Part shown: piece by piece, positions 1 through 8,787 of the stretch | Layout of the letters: each line of letters begins with the position of its first letter | How positions within the stretch are numbered: position 1 is the stretch's first letter | DNA from: an uncultured Coriobacteriia bacterium | GTDB taxonomy: Bacteria > Actinomycetota > Coriobacteriia > Coriobacteriales > QAMH01 | DNA: 22,724 nucleotides | Assembly: GCA_902478425.1 (NCBI GenBank) | Contig: CABSKV010000017.1 | Coordinates: 1 to 22,724, forward strand | Reading direction: 5' to 3' | The notes under the pieces: model-generated | The model's input: the letters and a program-made list of their open reading frames with translations, nothing else | Database searches by the model: none | Told to the model about the DNA's origin: nothing | Program-made: the position numbers and the translations under genes

Positions 1-236
1 GGCAACAAGACGATGCCGTGCGACTCGTCGGCGTGGGCATCTCGGGATTCGATACCCAAGACGAGCAGCTCGACCTCTTTGCGAACGCCGAGCCGGAAGT
101 GGGCAACACCGAGGTCATCGCCGCGGCAGACAAGGTGCGCGACAAGTTTGGGGACGGCGCGCTCAGGTTCGGGCGCGAGCTCAAGCTCAAGGCGAAGGAC
201 ACCGGCACGCGCGGCATGAACGACGGCGAGCTGTGA
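1..236 (+). CDS. dinB: Y-family DNA polymerase (Pol IV/UmuC-like), C-terminal fragment
   Basis: This is the 3' end of a translesion polymerase gene whose start lies outside the window. The frame is open from base 3 and stops with TGA at 234-236, leaving about 77 residues. The visible part has the typical RLVGVGISGF end of the little-finger domain, then QLDLF, which matches the beta-clamp binding motif of this family. A helical tail with DKVRDKFGDGALRFGR follows, as in many DinB/UmuC proteins. The catalytic palm is not visible, so Pol IV cannot be separated firmly from a UmuC/ImuB relative. The gene converges on addA and their stop codons adjoin. Family assignment is good; the exact subfamily is inferred. 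Confidence 0.8.
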   Translation, partial: QQDDAVRLVGVGISGFDTQDEQLDLFANAEPEVGNTEVIAAADKVRDKFGDGALRFGRELKLKAKDTGTRGMNDGEL

Positions 237-3200
237 TCAGACTCCCAAGATGCGCTGCGCCAGCGTGGGCACATCGCTCGCATCGAAACTGAACGTAACC
301 TCTTGCATGCCTGCCTCGGGGCGCACGAACGCCATGTCGACATGCTCGCAGGCGCCCGAAGACAAGAGCGCGTAGGCATAGCATTGAGCCTGCAGGGCAT
401 AGCGCTCATGCAAGTCCTCGTCCTGGCCGCTCGTGCCCGTCTTGTAGTCGATGACAAAGGCATTGCCCGCGTCGTCGAAGCACGCGAGGTCGATATAGCC
501 CTCGAGCGCAACGCCCTCGACATCGACGCAAAACGCATACTCGGCATAACGTCGCGCGTATTCCTGCACCTTGGCATAGCACGCGGATGATACCCAGGCC
601 GCGACCGCACTGGCGAGCCGCGCACGCTCGTCCTCGGTCAAGGCGTAGCGCCGCGAAGCAGCGAGCATGCGGCGCTCGATGCTGCGCTCGTCGAAGCGCA
701 GGGTCGACGCGAGCCATTGCGCCACGAGGTGGAATGCCGAGCCAATGGGGCTCACTGTCTCGACATCTTGCGAGCGGTCGCGCAAGTTGACCGCAGGAGC
801 CACGAGCACGGAGCGCTTTGCATCACGATGCGCGATCGAGGAGTACGAATAGATTTGCTCGCGGTCAAACGGTTGCGCCGAGATGCGCACAGGTAACTCG
901 AAGGCCGGGTAACGGTGCATGACGACGAGCGAGTTTTCCTCTTCATCTGCCTGCTCCTCTTGTGCGCCATAGGGAACCTCGGTGATGTCAAGCTCGACGA
1001 GTGCCCCCGTACCCGTCGTGATCTTCGCATACTGCGTGGGAATCTTCTCGCCAAAGACCGCGTGCAGGCAATCGCTCGTCAAACCTGCGGACAGGTCGCC
1101 CTTGGATGCGAAGGTGCTGTCGTGCGCTACGAGGATGAGCTTGTCGCGTGCGCGCGTGAGCGCGACGTAGAGCAGGCGCTGCTGCTCTTGCGCATCGCGC
1201 AGCTTCTCGAGCTGAATGGCATGGGCCCGATGCTCGGCAACTTCGCTGGCAAGGGTGAAGGAGCCGGGGTCCTGGGCCTCGTCGGCAAGGTAGCCCGCTG
1301 CGGCATCTGAGCCCATGGCGCCGAGCGCGAGATAGCGCTTGCCTTCCTCGGAAAGCGAGATGAGCTGCACGCCGGTATTGCGCGTGCCCTTCTCGAACTC
1401 GGCGACGGCGACGACGGGGAACTCCAGGCCCTTGGAGCTGTGAATGGTCATGATCTGCACCGCATCGCGGCCCGAACTCACGAGCGTCCCGAGCTTGGCG
1501 CGCACGTCTGCGCCTTCATGCGCCATATCGACGAGGCTGCGAAAGTACGTGCTCGTCGCGAAAGGCGCGTGGCCGTTGAGAGCCTCGTAATCGTCGATGA
1601 GGTCACACATGCGTTCGATGTTCGCGAAAACCGCACCGCCTTCGATGCCACGCGCGGCCAGCGTGGCTTGCCAGCCGGAAAGCGCGACTGCCTCGCGCAC
1701 GACTTGCGCAAGCGGCATGCCCGACGAGGCGGCAAGGGCATGGTCGATTGTCGCGAAAGCACGGCCAAGCGTCTCGTCAGCACCGCCTCCTGCCTCCTCG
1801 ACGTATAGGCATAGCGCGTCATAGAGCGAGGGCTTGGCGCGTGACTCGCCGGGCAGGAGCTTGAGACGTTGGCGGTTGATGACCGACAAGGCAAGCAGCG
1901 CGTCATCGCTTGCGTTGAAGAAATCCGACCCGAGCAAGTCGAAGAGGGCCTCGTCATCGTCGCGATCTGCTAGAACGCGCAGGAGCATGACGATGGTCGA
2001 AACCTCGGGTTGCAAGAAGAAGTCGGAACCGCCCGAGACGATAACCGGGATGTTGCGTCTGCGTAGCTCGCGTAGATAGCAGCCCGCCTTGGTGCCCTTC
2101 GTCGACTGCAGCAAAATCGCCATGTCGCCATACGAGATGCCCTGCTCGTGCAAGTGCTCGAACTCATCAGCAAGCGCCGCGGCATCGGCCTGGCGCAACG
2201 CATCGACGGAAGTCCTCCCCCGCCCCTTCTCGGTCTTATGGCCAGCCGAGAGCAGTACCTTCACGCGCGGCTCGTCTGAGTCAGGCCGTGAAGGATCGGG
2301 GTCTTCCTTGCGGCCGGAACTGACCTTGAGAAACTCCCCACCGAAGAACTCCGGCTTGGAGAAGATTTCCTCGACGAAGCGCAGTATGTCGGGCTGCGAA
2401 CGATAGTTGACGGTGAGCTCGACCTCGTTGGAGCCATGCTCGCGCATCATGGCGCGCGTACGTTGGTATACCTCGAGATCGGCACCGCGAAAGCGGTAAA
2501 TTGACTGCTGCGCATCGCCCACCGTGGCAAGCGTCGTAAGCCCCTCGTCGCAGAGCTTGCTCACGATGCCAACCTGCAGGTTATCCGTGTCCTGGAACTC
2601 GTCGACCATGACCGAGTCAAAGCTATCGCGATACATTTGCGCCAAGGCCTCGTCTTCGTCGAGCAGCTTGTACGCGGCGATGAGCAGGTCGTTTGTGTCG
2701 AGCGCTCCTTTTGCCCGCTTGAGCGTGCGATGACGCTCGAGATGTTCTGCCGCAAGGTCGAGTGCCGCTCGCAAGACCTCGTATGCGCTCGCAGACTGGG
2801 CCTCGACCATGACCTCGAGCAGCGCTTCCTTGCATTCGCCGAAGATGCCCTTATAAGGCTCGGATAGATTGCCCCCGCTTGGCGGCTTGCACTCCTTGAT
2901 GGCATTGACGACCGCGCCCCAGGAGGGGGAGCCCTTTTGGTTAGCGGACAATGCCTCGAGAGCTGCCGCTATTGCGGCAATCTTGTCGCGGTTCTGGGCA
3001 TACGTTACCTTACCCTCGGGAAGCCCTAGGCCGTCGAGCTCGGCAAGAGCCCCCTGATACGTGGCGAGAAGCCCTTGCACCCGGCTGGCGATGACGTGAG
3101 CCGATGCGGGGGACGGCCCCAAATCGAAGTCGTCCCTGCCGCCCGGCGCAAGCATGAGCAACTCGGATAATTTGCTGATGAGATTCGTCGCGCTCTCGAC

Positions 3201-3659
3201 GCCAAGCTCGTCGAAGAGCATGGTGAGGCGTACGTCATTCGCATTGTCTTGCAGCAACGCATCAAGCGCGAGAGCGGAAAGCGCCTGGGTCTCGTCCTCC
3301 GTGAGCAGGTTCGCGCCTGGATCGATGCCAACGTCGAAGGCGTGCGAGAGCAACATGCGCCGGCACATCGAGTGGATGGTCGATATCCAGGCTGCGTCAA
3401 TCTTGAGGGATTCCTCGTCAAGCCCCTGTGCGCGCAGCTCAGCGCGTACGCGCCCGATGAGCTCGCCCGCCGCCTTGTTGGTGAACGTGATGGTGAGCAG
3501 CCGGTCGACATCGCCGATGAGCGGACCCGACCCTTGCGAGAGGCCGTACGCAATGCGCTTGGTGAGCGTGAACGTCTTGCCCGTACCGGCGCCAGCCTGG
3601 ATGAACAGGGGCTCGTGGGCACTTTTGACCGCGGCTTGCTGGCTCGGAGTAAGGGGCAT
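237..3659 (-). CDS. addA: AddA-type ATP-dependent helicase/nuclease subunit
   Basis: This is a 1140-residue UvrD/Rep superfamily 1 helicase with a RecB-type nuclease at its C terminus, as expected for the A subunit of the AddAB double-strand-break resection enzyme. Visible motifs are Walker A AGAGTGKT (22-29), Walker B DEFQDTD (353-359), GDAQQSIYRFRG (381-392), NYRS (about 418), MTIHSSKGLEFP (737-748) and LLYVALTRARDKL (829-841). The nuclease has GSAFH (about 973-977), GYIDL (about 1053) and VIDYKTG (1069-1075). An earlier GTG-type start would add 16 residues. I chose the ATG at 3659 because it has a strong GGGAGG ribosome-binding site and because the preceding addB stop overlaps it by one base (TGATG), indicating translational coupling. 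It is the last gene of the gph-addB-addA unit. Confidence 0.93.
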   Translation of the reverse strand: MPLTPSQQAAVKSAHEPLFIQAGAGTGKTFTLTKRIAYGLSQGSGPLIGDVDRLLTITFTNKAAGELIGRVRAELRAQGLDEESLKIDAAWISTIHSMCRRMLLSHAFDVGIDPGANLLTEDETQALSALALDALLQDNANDVRLTMLFDELGVESATNLISKLSELLMLAPGGRDDFDLGPSPASAHVIASRVQGLLATYQGALAELDGLGLPEGKVTYAQNRDKIAAIAAALEALSANQKGSPSWGAVVNAIKECKPPSGGNLSEPYKGIFGECKEALLEVMVEAQSASAYEVLRAALDLAAEHLERHRTLKRAKGALDTNDLLIAAYKLLDEDEALAQMYRDSFDSVMVDEFQDTDNLQVGIVSKLCDEGLTTLATVGDAQQSIYRFRGADLEVYQRTRAMMREHGSNEVELTVNYRSQPDILRFVEEIFSKPEFFGGEFLKVSSGRKEDPDPSRPDSDEPRVKVLLSAGHKTEKGRGRTSVDALRQADAAALADEFEHLHEQGISYGDMAILLQSTKGTKAGCYLRELRRRNIPVIVSGGSDFFLQPEVSTIVMLLRVLADRDDDEALFDLLGSDFFNASDDALLALSVINRQRLKLLPGESRAKPSLYDALCLYVEEAGGGADETLGRAFATIDHALAASSGMPLAQVVREAVALSGWQATLAARGIEGGAVFANIERMCDLIDDYEALNGHAPFATSTYFRSLVDMAHEGADVRAKLGTLVSSGRDAVQIMTIHSSKGLEFPVVAVAEFEKGTRNTGVQLISLSEEGKRYLALGAMGSDAAAGYLADEAQDPGSFTLASEVAEHRAHAIQLEKLRDAQEQQRLLYVALTRARDKLILVAHDSTFASKGDLSAGLTSDCLHAVFGEKIPTQYAKITTGTGALVELDITEVPYGAQEEQADEEENSLVVMHRYPAFELPVRISAQPFDREQIYSYSSIAHRDAKRSVLVAPAVNLRDRSQDVETVSPIGSAFHLVAQWLASTLRFDERSIERRMLAASRRYALTEDERARLASAVAAWVSSACYAKVQEYARRYAEYAFCVDVEGVALEGYIDLACFDDAGNAFVIDYKTGTSGQDEDLHERYALQAQCYAYALLSSGACEHVDMAFVRPEAGMQEVTFSFDASDVPTLAQRILGV

Positions 3660-6445
3660 CAGGCACCTCCCTTCGGGCAAAACGACGCAGCCTTGCAGTA
3701 CTCGCACACGTCACTCGAAAGCGGAGCCGGCGTAATGTCGCCCGCACGCAGGCGCTCGACGCACGCTGCGATCACATCCTCGACACGCGTCAGGTATGCG
3801 CCGTACTCCTCGTCACTGCCAGCGCGAGGCAGCGCGTCGAGATCCTCGCGCATGTACTCGGTGCCACCCCACGGTATGCCGTGCGCATAGACACCACGCA
3901 ACGCGTTCTTGGCATACGAGCGATAGACGGAGCCGATAACGCGAAGCGGCGTGCCGAGCGCCGCGAAATGACGCTCGACGAGCGTGGCGTATATGTCGGT
4001 CTGGATACGCTGCGGCAACTCGTCATCGGCGGCAAAGCCGTATCCAGCCGAAAGCCCACTGAGCTTGTAATCGATGATGACGGCGTTGCCCTCCTCGTTG
4101 ACATCGATGCGATCGACCTTGCCGCGCACGGGCACGCCCGCATACTCGAGCATCTGGTCTGCCGAGCGGCCGAGCTCGAGCTCGAAGTAGCGGGGGACAA
4201 ACCCCGGCAGGAACGTGGCATCACGGCGCACGAGGTCGAAGACCTGCTGGCGCAACTCCTCGCATGCGCACGCGTCGTATTTGGTGCGCAGGTAGAGGCC
4301 CCGACGCTCGCGCGACTGGTCATCTTCGACCTGCTGATCGAAGGCCTTGTTGGCAATTGCGAGTGCCTCGTCGACGTTCTGCTCTGTCACGCGATCATGC
4401 CCGGCCTGCTTGAGACTGCGGTAGAAGCGCTCCATGACCGCATGGACGAGATTGCCCTGGGCAGCCGCGTCGAACGCGACATCCATGCCGTTATAGCCCA
4501 CGCGCCTGCAGGCAAACCAACGGTACGGGCAGCGATAGTAGTCCTCGAGAGCCGTGGGCGAAAACGCGAGCGCCTTGCCCTTGAGGTCGTGCGTGAGGTC
4601 TTCGCGCGCACTGGCTGCAATCGAGCCGCGCGTGACGGAAAGGTCGCCGCAGTGGCCCTCGTCCGCAAAAAAGACATCGGCCTCGTTCATCGAAAGCAGC
4701 CACGGCCTGAGGGATTGCGGAACGGCCTGGACGGAAAGCCCTGCCTCGTCCTCTTCAGCGCTGCGATATGCAGCGACAAGCTCTTCGAACAACGCGCTCG
4801 GGCAGCTCTCGTCGCCATTCGCATCGTGCGTCGTGCGCGTGAAGCCAAAGCAGCTCTCGCATGACCCGATGGTGTTGAGCAGCATGATGCGCTGGTCGCG
4901 GGCAAGCGTATCTGCACGCTCGATGCCGAGCTTGTGCATGAGCGCATCGAACGGGGCGCCCTGCGATGCCATCGGGTAATGAGCCGCGTCCAAATCGCAC
5001 AGGATGATGGAACGCGCGCGCGTGGGCCCGAGCGCGCATGGCTCGACAATGCGCAGTGCCTCGCCCTGATTGCCATACGAACGATTGAGCGTGACGGGGA
5101 GGTTGGCCATCTCGTCAGCATCGGGCTCGCAGATGAAGCGCTCGCAAAGTTCGAGATAGTCGAGCAATGCCTCGGCCGCGGCGCAATCGTCGATGAGCGT
5201 ATCGGCTTCGAGCTGCGCCGAGCGCGCGTACTCGAAGAGCAATCTGACACGATCGGAGCGCGAGGCATCGAGAAGTTGCACGAGCGGCTCGAGGCGCTCG
5301 CGCGTGATGGCAGCGCTCGCGTTGCCCTGCGCGAAGCCCTCGCGCACGTCGCGCATCCTCTTGTATGCAACCGAGCCGGCTTGCTCGCGCCAGCGCATTT
5401 GCAAGGCGCGTGCATCTTGGGCGGGAACGCCCGCATAGGGGCTGCAAAGCACGTCGACGAACGGCTCGAAGGGCGCATCGTCACCCGCCTGCACGACTGC
5501 CTCGAGTGCAGAGAACGCAGCACCCAGGCCCGTACGCGCACAAGGCACGGCAAACTGCGTGGCAAAGGGGACGCCCGCACGCGCGAGCGCATCATGCAGG
5601 CGCGGATATGCATCGGCGGCATTCGCGCAACAGACGAGCATGTCCGCGTGTGCGATGCCATCTTGCTCGTGCATGCTGCGCACGAGGCCGGTGGTTACAT
5701 CGGCTGCGACATGTGCACCGCGTGCCTCGCCCACGCGCACGTGACCCTGTGCCTGCATGCCACCAACGCCCGTGAAGAGACGCTGCCTGAGCATGACGAG
5801 CTCGTCTTGGCTGACTGGTGCGTTGGGATCGATCGCCAAGTGCTGCTGTATGACGGAGACAACCGCACTCGCCTCGAGCGTGGCGATAAAACGGCGCGTA
5901 TGCGCGCTATGCAAATCGGGAGCTTCGAAAACCAGGTGCATGCCCCGGCAGGCGCCGTCTTGCGCGAGCATGTGCTCTGCTTGGGCAAGCTCGACAAGCC
6001 CCTCGTGCTCGAGCTTTGCCTCGTAGAGTGACACGAGCTCCATGAGCTTTGACTCCGAGGCGGTGAGCGGAACATTCGGACGCAAACCGGGAGAGATAGC
6101 CTCCTCGGCAAACGCGCCAAGCTGCGTGACGAAGCCAGGAGAGGGCGAGGCGTCGAAGAGCCCGACTTGCGTGACGAGCGGACGAAGCAGGACCTTGCGC
6201 TCGGCTGGCGTCACGATGGTGGAGCCGTCGCCGTGCACATCCCAGAGCTGGGCCACGAATTGCCGCTGGGTCATGACATCGACACCGGTGGGGACAAGAT
6301 GACGAAGCTGCAACTTGCGCTGCTGGCCCCATGTGTGCGAAGGCACGATGAGGACGGCAGGAGCACCTGCATCCTGCGCGCACAGCAAGGCCTTGTTGCT
6401 CGCCTCGAGCAGCGCCTCAAGCGTGTTGACCGTCGTCATGCCCAT
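3659..6445 (-). CDS. addB: AddB-like nuclease subunit with iron-sulfur cluster motif
   Basis: This 928-residue protein matches the B subunit of AddAB. The C-terminal half carries a PD-(D/E)XK nuclease: H668 in GNLVH, GKVDRID (775-781) and IIDYKLSG (D792, K794). Four cysteines, C639 in YYRCPYRWF and C914, C917, C923 in a CX2CX5C array, match the Fe-S cluster that staples the AddB nuclease domain. The N-terminal half should be a degenerate helicase fold. No Walker A motif is visible ahead of VLIVPSHTWGQQR (about 31-43), and the protein is shorter than B. subtilis AddB (about 1,166 residues). The ATG at 6445 has AGAAGG 8 nt upstream; an ATG two codons later is possible. It follows the phosphatase gene after 12 nt and overlaps addA by one base. 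Confidence 0.87.
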   Translation of the reverse strand: MGMTTVNTLEALLEASNKALLCAQDAGAPAVLIVPSHTWGQQRKLQLRHLVPTGVDVMTQRQFVAQLWDVHGDGSTIVTPAERKVLLRPLVTQVGLFDASPSPGFVTQLGAFAEEAISPGLRPNVPLTASESKLMELVSLYEAKLEHEGLVELAQAEHMLAQDGACRGMHLVFEAPDLHSAHTRRFIATLEASAVVSVIQQHLAIDPNAPVSQDELVMLRQRLFTGVGGMQAQGHVRVGEARGAHVAADVTTGLVRSMHEQDGIAHADMLVCCANAADAYPRLHDALARAGVPFATQFAVPCARTGLGAAFSALEAVVQAGDDAPFEPFVDVLCSPYAGVPAQDARALQMRWREQAGSVAYKRMRDVREGFAQGNASAAITRERLEPLVQLLDASRSDRVRLLFEYARSAQLEADTLIDDCAAAEALLDYLELCERFICEPDADEMANLPVTLNRSYGNQGEALRIVEPCALGPTRARSIILCDLDAAHYPMASQGAPFDALMHKLGIERADTLARDQRIMLLNTIGSCESCFGFTRTTHDANGDESCPSALFEELVAAYRSAEEDEAGLSVQAVPQSLRPWLLSMNEADVFFADEGHCGDLSVTRGSIAASAREDLTHDLKGKALAFSPTALEDYYRCPYRWFACRRVGYNGMDVAFDAAAQGNLVHAVMERFYRSLKQAGHDRVTEQNVDEALAIANKAFDQQVEDDQSRERRGLYLRTKYDACACEELRQQVFDLVRRDATFLPGFVPRYFELELGRSADQMLEYAGVPVRGKVDRIDVNEEGNAVIIDYKLSGLSAGYGFAADDELPQRIQTDIYATLVERHFAALGTPLRVIGSVYRSYAKNALRGVYAHGIPWGGTEYMREDLDALPRAGSDEEYGAYLTRVEDVIAACVERLRAGDITPAPLSSDVCEYCKAASFCPKGGA

Positions 6446-6457
6446 CGTACAGACCTT

Positions 6458-7114
6458 CTAATGACTCGCGTCGACGATGTCGAGAAGCTCGAGCGGACTA
6501 TCGATGATGAAGTCCGGGTACTCCTCCTCGAGCGTGGCGAAATCCCTGAAGCCCCAGGTGCAGCCCACGCTCGTGCAGCCGGCGTTCTTGCCCGTGCGCA
6601 CGTCTGGCTGGGAATCGCCCACGAACCACGCGTCTTTGGGGCGCGAATCGAGAAGCTCGAGCGCCTTGAATGCCATGGCCGGATCTGGCTTGGGCGCGAT
6701 GCCCTCGACACGGCCCACGGCCACGGGAATGAAGTCCGCGAACCACAGCTCGCGCAGGGCCTCTGTCTCGGGCTGGACCTTGTTGCTCACGATCGCCATC
6801 TTGAGACCGCGCTCCTTGAGCCCGGCAAGCATGTCCATGATGCCCGGATACGGGCGCGTGGCGTCGTTGCAGTGCGCCTTGTAGTGCGCGTTGAAGTCAT
6901 CGAAGACACGCTGGAACTCTGGCGAGCCCGTCACGAAGGTGTGCTTCGTGAGCATCTCTATGAGCACGATAGAGCCATAACCAGCGGCTTCGCGCGTCTC
7001 GTCGAGCGTAACAAGCGGAAGGCTCGATTGCTCGAGCGCATAGTTGACGCTCGCGTGCAGATCATCGAGCGTGTCGAGCAGGGTGCCGTCCATATCGAAA
7101 AGTATTGTGTCCAC
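6458..7114 (-). CDS. HAD-family hydrolase, phosphoglycolate phosphatase-like
   Basis: This 218-residue protein is a HAD-superfamily phosphatase with all four motifs: motif I DMDGTLLDT with nucleophile D7 and D9, motif II IVSNK (S110), motif III lysine in APKPDP (K142), and motif IV VGDSQPD (D167, D171). The helical cap between motifs I and II and the overall length fit the Gph/PGP-like subgroup. The substrate cannot be told from sequence. The gene starts with GTG at 7114, preceded by AAAGGA. It is the first gene of the unit with addB and addA and is transcribed divergently from maf. A functional link with AddAB is not known; co-transcription is inferred from the 12-nt gap. Confidence 0.85.
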   Translation of the reverse strand: MDTILFDMDGTLLDTLDDLHASVNYALEQSSLPLVTLDETREAAGYGSIVLIEMLTKHTFVTGSPEFQRVFDDFNAHYKAHCNDATRPYPGIMDMLAGLKERGLKMAIVSNKVQPETEALRELWFADFIPVAVGRVEGIAPKPDPAMAFKALELLDSRPKDAWFVGDSQPDVRTGKNAGCTSVGCTWGFRDFATLEEEYPDFIIDSPLELLDIVDASH

Positions 7115-7141
7115 AGTGCATCCTTTCTCATCTGCCCAAAG

Positions 7142-7147
7142 ATTCTA
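7142..7147 (-). promoter_or_regulatory. Putative -10 element for the gph-addB-addA unit
   Basis: On the minus strand the hexamer TAGAAT differs from TATAAT at one position. It sits about 28 nt upstream of the GTG start of the phosphatase gene and would give a leader of about 21 nt containing the AAAGGA ribosome-binding site. No convincing -35 hexamer lies 16-18 bp upstream. This is a sequence match only. Confidence 0.4.
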
Positions 7148-7203
7148 CCGCAGGGCTGTGACATATTTTCTGGCATGCACGGCGCAGCGCCCACGAATCA
7201 CGT

Positions 7204-7209
7204 TACACT
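7204..7209 (+). promoter_or_regulatory. Putative -10 element of maf; predicted leaderless start
   Basis: TACACT fits the actinobacterial TANNNT -10 pattern and ends 6 nt before the A of the maf ATG at 7216. Transcription would therefore begin at or next to the start codon. No Shine-Dalgarno sequence lies ahead of this ATG, which agrees with a leaderless mRNA. A good -35 hexamer is not visible. Confidence 0.4.
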
Positions 7210-7215
7210 GCCCGT

Positions 7216-7821
7216 ATGAACGAAGAAGCTGAACTGATATTGGCCTCGGGCTCGCCTCGTCGCAAGGAACTGCTCGCACGGACGGGCCGCTCGTTTCGCG
7301 TGATCGTGAGCGCTGCTGACGAGATTGCCGCCGCGGACATGGAGCCCGCCAGCGTCGCCATGCAAAACGCCCGCGTGAAGGCGCTGGCCGTTGCCGCCAA
7401 TGTACCTGATAGCGCCACTGTCATCGGTGCCGACACCATCGTCGTGCTCGACGGGCGCATCTTCGGCAAGCCAAGTGACGAGGAAGACGCCCGGCGCATG
7501 CTGAGGGAGCTCGCGGGCAGGACGCATCAGGTCATCACCGGCGTGTGCCTCGTGCACGGCGGGCAATGCGAAACCTTCGCCGAGACAACCAACATATGCT
7601 TCAGGGATCTTTCCGCAAGCGAAATCGATGTCTATATCGCCACGGGCGAACCGCTCGACAAGGCCGGTGCCTACGGCATACAGGGAGCAGCCGGCGCGTT
7701 CGTCGACCACATCGAAGGCGATTACGATAACGTGGTTGGCCTGCCGGTCGCGCGCCTAGAGCGAGCGCTTGATCTTGAGCGCGGCGATAAGGTAGACGAC
7801 GGGCAGGATGGCGAGCGCTAG
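7216..7821 (+). CDS. maf: Maf-family nucleoside triphosphate pyrophosphatase
   Basis: This 201-residue protein is a Maf/HAM1-like house-cleaning enzyme that hydrolyses non-canonical or pyrimidine NTPs to the monophosphate and pyrophosphate. The N-terminal signature ILASGSPRRKELL (8-20), the GADTIV motif with the likely catalytic D73, the FGKP segment, and DKAGAYGIQG followed by IEGDYDNVVGLPV are all present. The AGAYGIQG form suits the dTTP/UTP-type branch, but specificity is inferred. It is the only complete + strand gene here. The last 21 codons, a charged tail after LPVARLERAL, lie antisense to the end of the neighbouring membrane-protein gene, so the tail may be an extension caused by loss of an earlier stop. 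Confidence 0.93.
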   Translation: MNEEAELILASGSPRRKELLARTGRSFRVIVSAADEIAAADMEPASVAMQNARVKALAVAANVPDSATVIGADTIVVLDGRIFGKPSDEEDARRMLRELAGRTHQVITGVCLVHGGQCETFAETTNICFRDLSASEIDVYIATGEPLDKAGAYGIQGAAGAFVDHIEGDYDNVVGLPVARLERALDLERGDKVDDGQDGER

Positions 7822-8304
7822 CGCATAGAGCAGCGCCGTGACCACGTACTGTGGCGTCACCGCCAGGGCATATCCCAAGAACGCGACCACGAGCACGAGC
7901 GCGATGATCGCCATGACGATGGCAACCATGACCTTGCTCGGATGCTTGGCGACGTAGATCGCGACGATAGCCGGCGGGATGAGCGCGATACCGCATGCCA
8001 GCGCCGTACCGTAGAGATACATGCCCAGCACTCCGATGTCGGGCATGAGCGCGGCGACATCGGCGACGCGGATGAGCTGCACGATGCAAAACGCGATGAG
8101 AATGAGCGCGATGACGAGCATCGCGACACCCAAGCCCGCGAGCACGCGATGACCCCAGGTCTTCTCGAAGGTGAGCAGGTCGGGATTGTCGCGGTCGTCG
8201 GTGAGCACCGACGGGTCGACGGGATGCGGATCATGCTCGTGATCCGAATAGCCCGGCGTCCTGCCCGTGCGTGGGGTTTCCCTATAGTCGTTGTAATTCT
8301 CCAT
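7756..8304 (-). CDS. Uncharacterised four-helix membrane protein
   Basis: I do not recognise this 182-residue protein. It has a polar, acidic and histidine-containing N-terminal region of about 50 residues (cytoplasmic or exposed side not known). Four likely membrane helices follow at about 54-77, 91-117, 124-147 and 152-175, and the short tail KIKRSL is basic. No enzyme motif is visible. It starts with ATG at 8304 behind a weak AGG-containing site, 9 nt after the stop of the zinc-ribbon membrane protein gene, so the two are probably co-transcribed with acpP. Its 3' end overlaps the 3' end of maf by 66 bp in tail-to-tail orientation. Confidence 0.72.
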   Translation of the reverse strand: MENYNDYRETPRTGRTPGYSDHEHDPHPVDPSVLTDDRDNPDLLTFEKTWGHRVLAGLGVAMLVIALILIAFCIVQLIRVADVAALMPDIGVLGMYLYGTALACGIALIPPAIVAIYVAKHPSKVMVAIVMAIIALVLVVAFLGYALAVTPQYVVTALLYALALAILPVVYLIAALKIKRSL

Positions 8305-8313
8305 GCGTCTTGC

Positions 8314-8784
8314 CTAACTTTGCACGATGGTCTTCTCGCCACACGAGGGGCACTTCACGGCAATCTTGCCCTTGCCGGCCGGCACGCGCATCTGCTGGCC
8401 GCAAAACGAACAGCTCAGGTACTTGTAGCCAGCCTCGCCCTTGGCCTTGTCCCTGCCCTTCGACGAGATGTCCTTGGCCGAGGCGTTCTTGCGCTCGGCA
8501 CGACGCCTGCGGCGACGCAGGAAAGCCTCGTTCTCGGCACGCCGCGCATCCTTGTTGCGCGACAGCACGCGAAAGATTATGAGCACGAGCAGGATGAGGC
8601 CAATCCAGTTGAGGATGGTCGATGCCCATGCGATCCATAGCATGCGCAGCATGTTGGCGAGCACGCCGCAGAGGATCGAGAGGATCCACATCACGACGAC
8701 GCCAACGCTCAGGGCCTGACCAAGTTGATCGAAGCCGTATCGGCCCTGCATGAAGTTATAGAGCCATGCGCTGATTCTGTTCAT
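8314..8784 (-). CDS. Membrane protein with C-terminal zinc ribbon
   Basis: This 156-residue protein has two predicted membrane helices (about 25-45 and 55-72). A very basic, arginine-rich segment (about 79-99) follows, then a short zinc ribbon at the C terminus with C125, C128, C145 and C148 (CSFC and CPSC). The ribbon, with RVPAGKGKIAVKCPSC, resembles short zinc-finger domains of the MJ0042 kind, but the function is unknown. The basic segment and ribbon are presumably cytoplasmic by the positive-inside rule. It begins 3 nt after the acpP stop with no strong ribosome-binding site, which suggests translational coupling to acpP. Confidence 0.72.
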   Translation of the reverse strand: MNRISAWLYNFMQGRYGFDQLGQALSVGVVVMWILSILCGVLANMLRMLWIAWASTILNWIGLILLVLIIFRVLSRNKDARRAENEAFLRRRRRRAERKNASAKDISSKGRDKAKGEAGYKYLSCSFCGQQMRVPAGKGKIAVKCPSCGEKTIVQS

Positions 8785-8787
8785 GAA

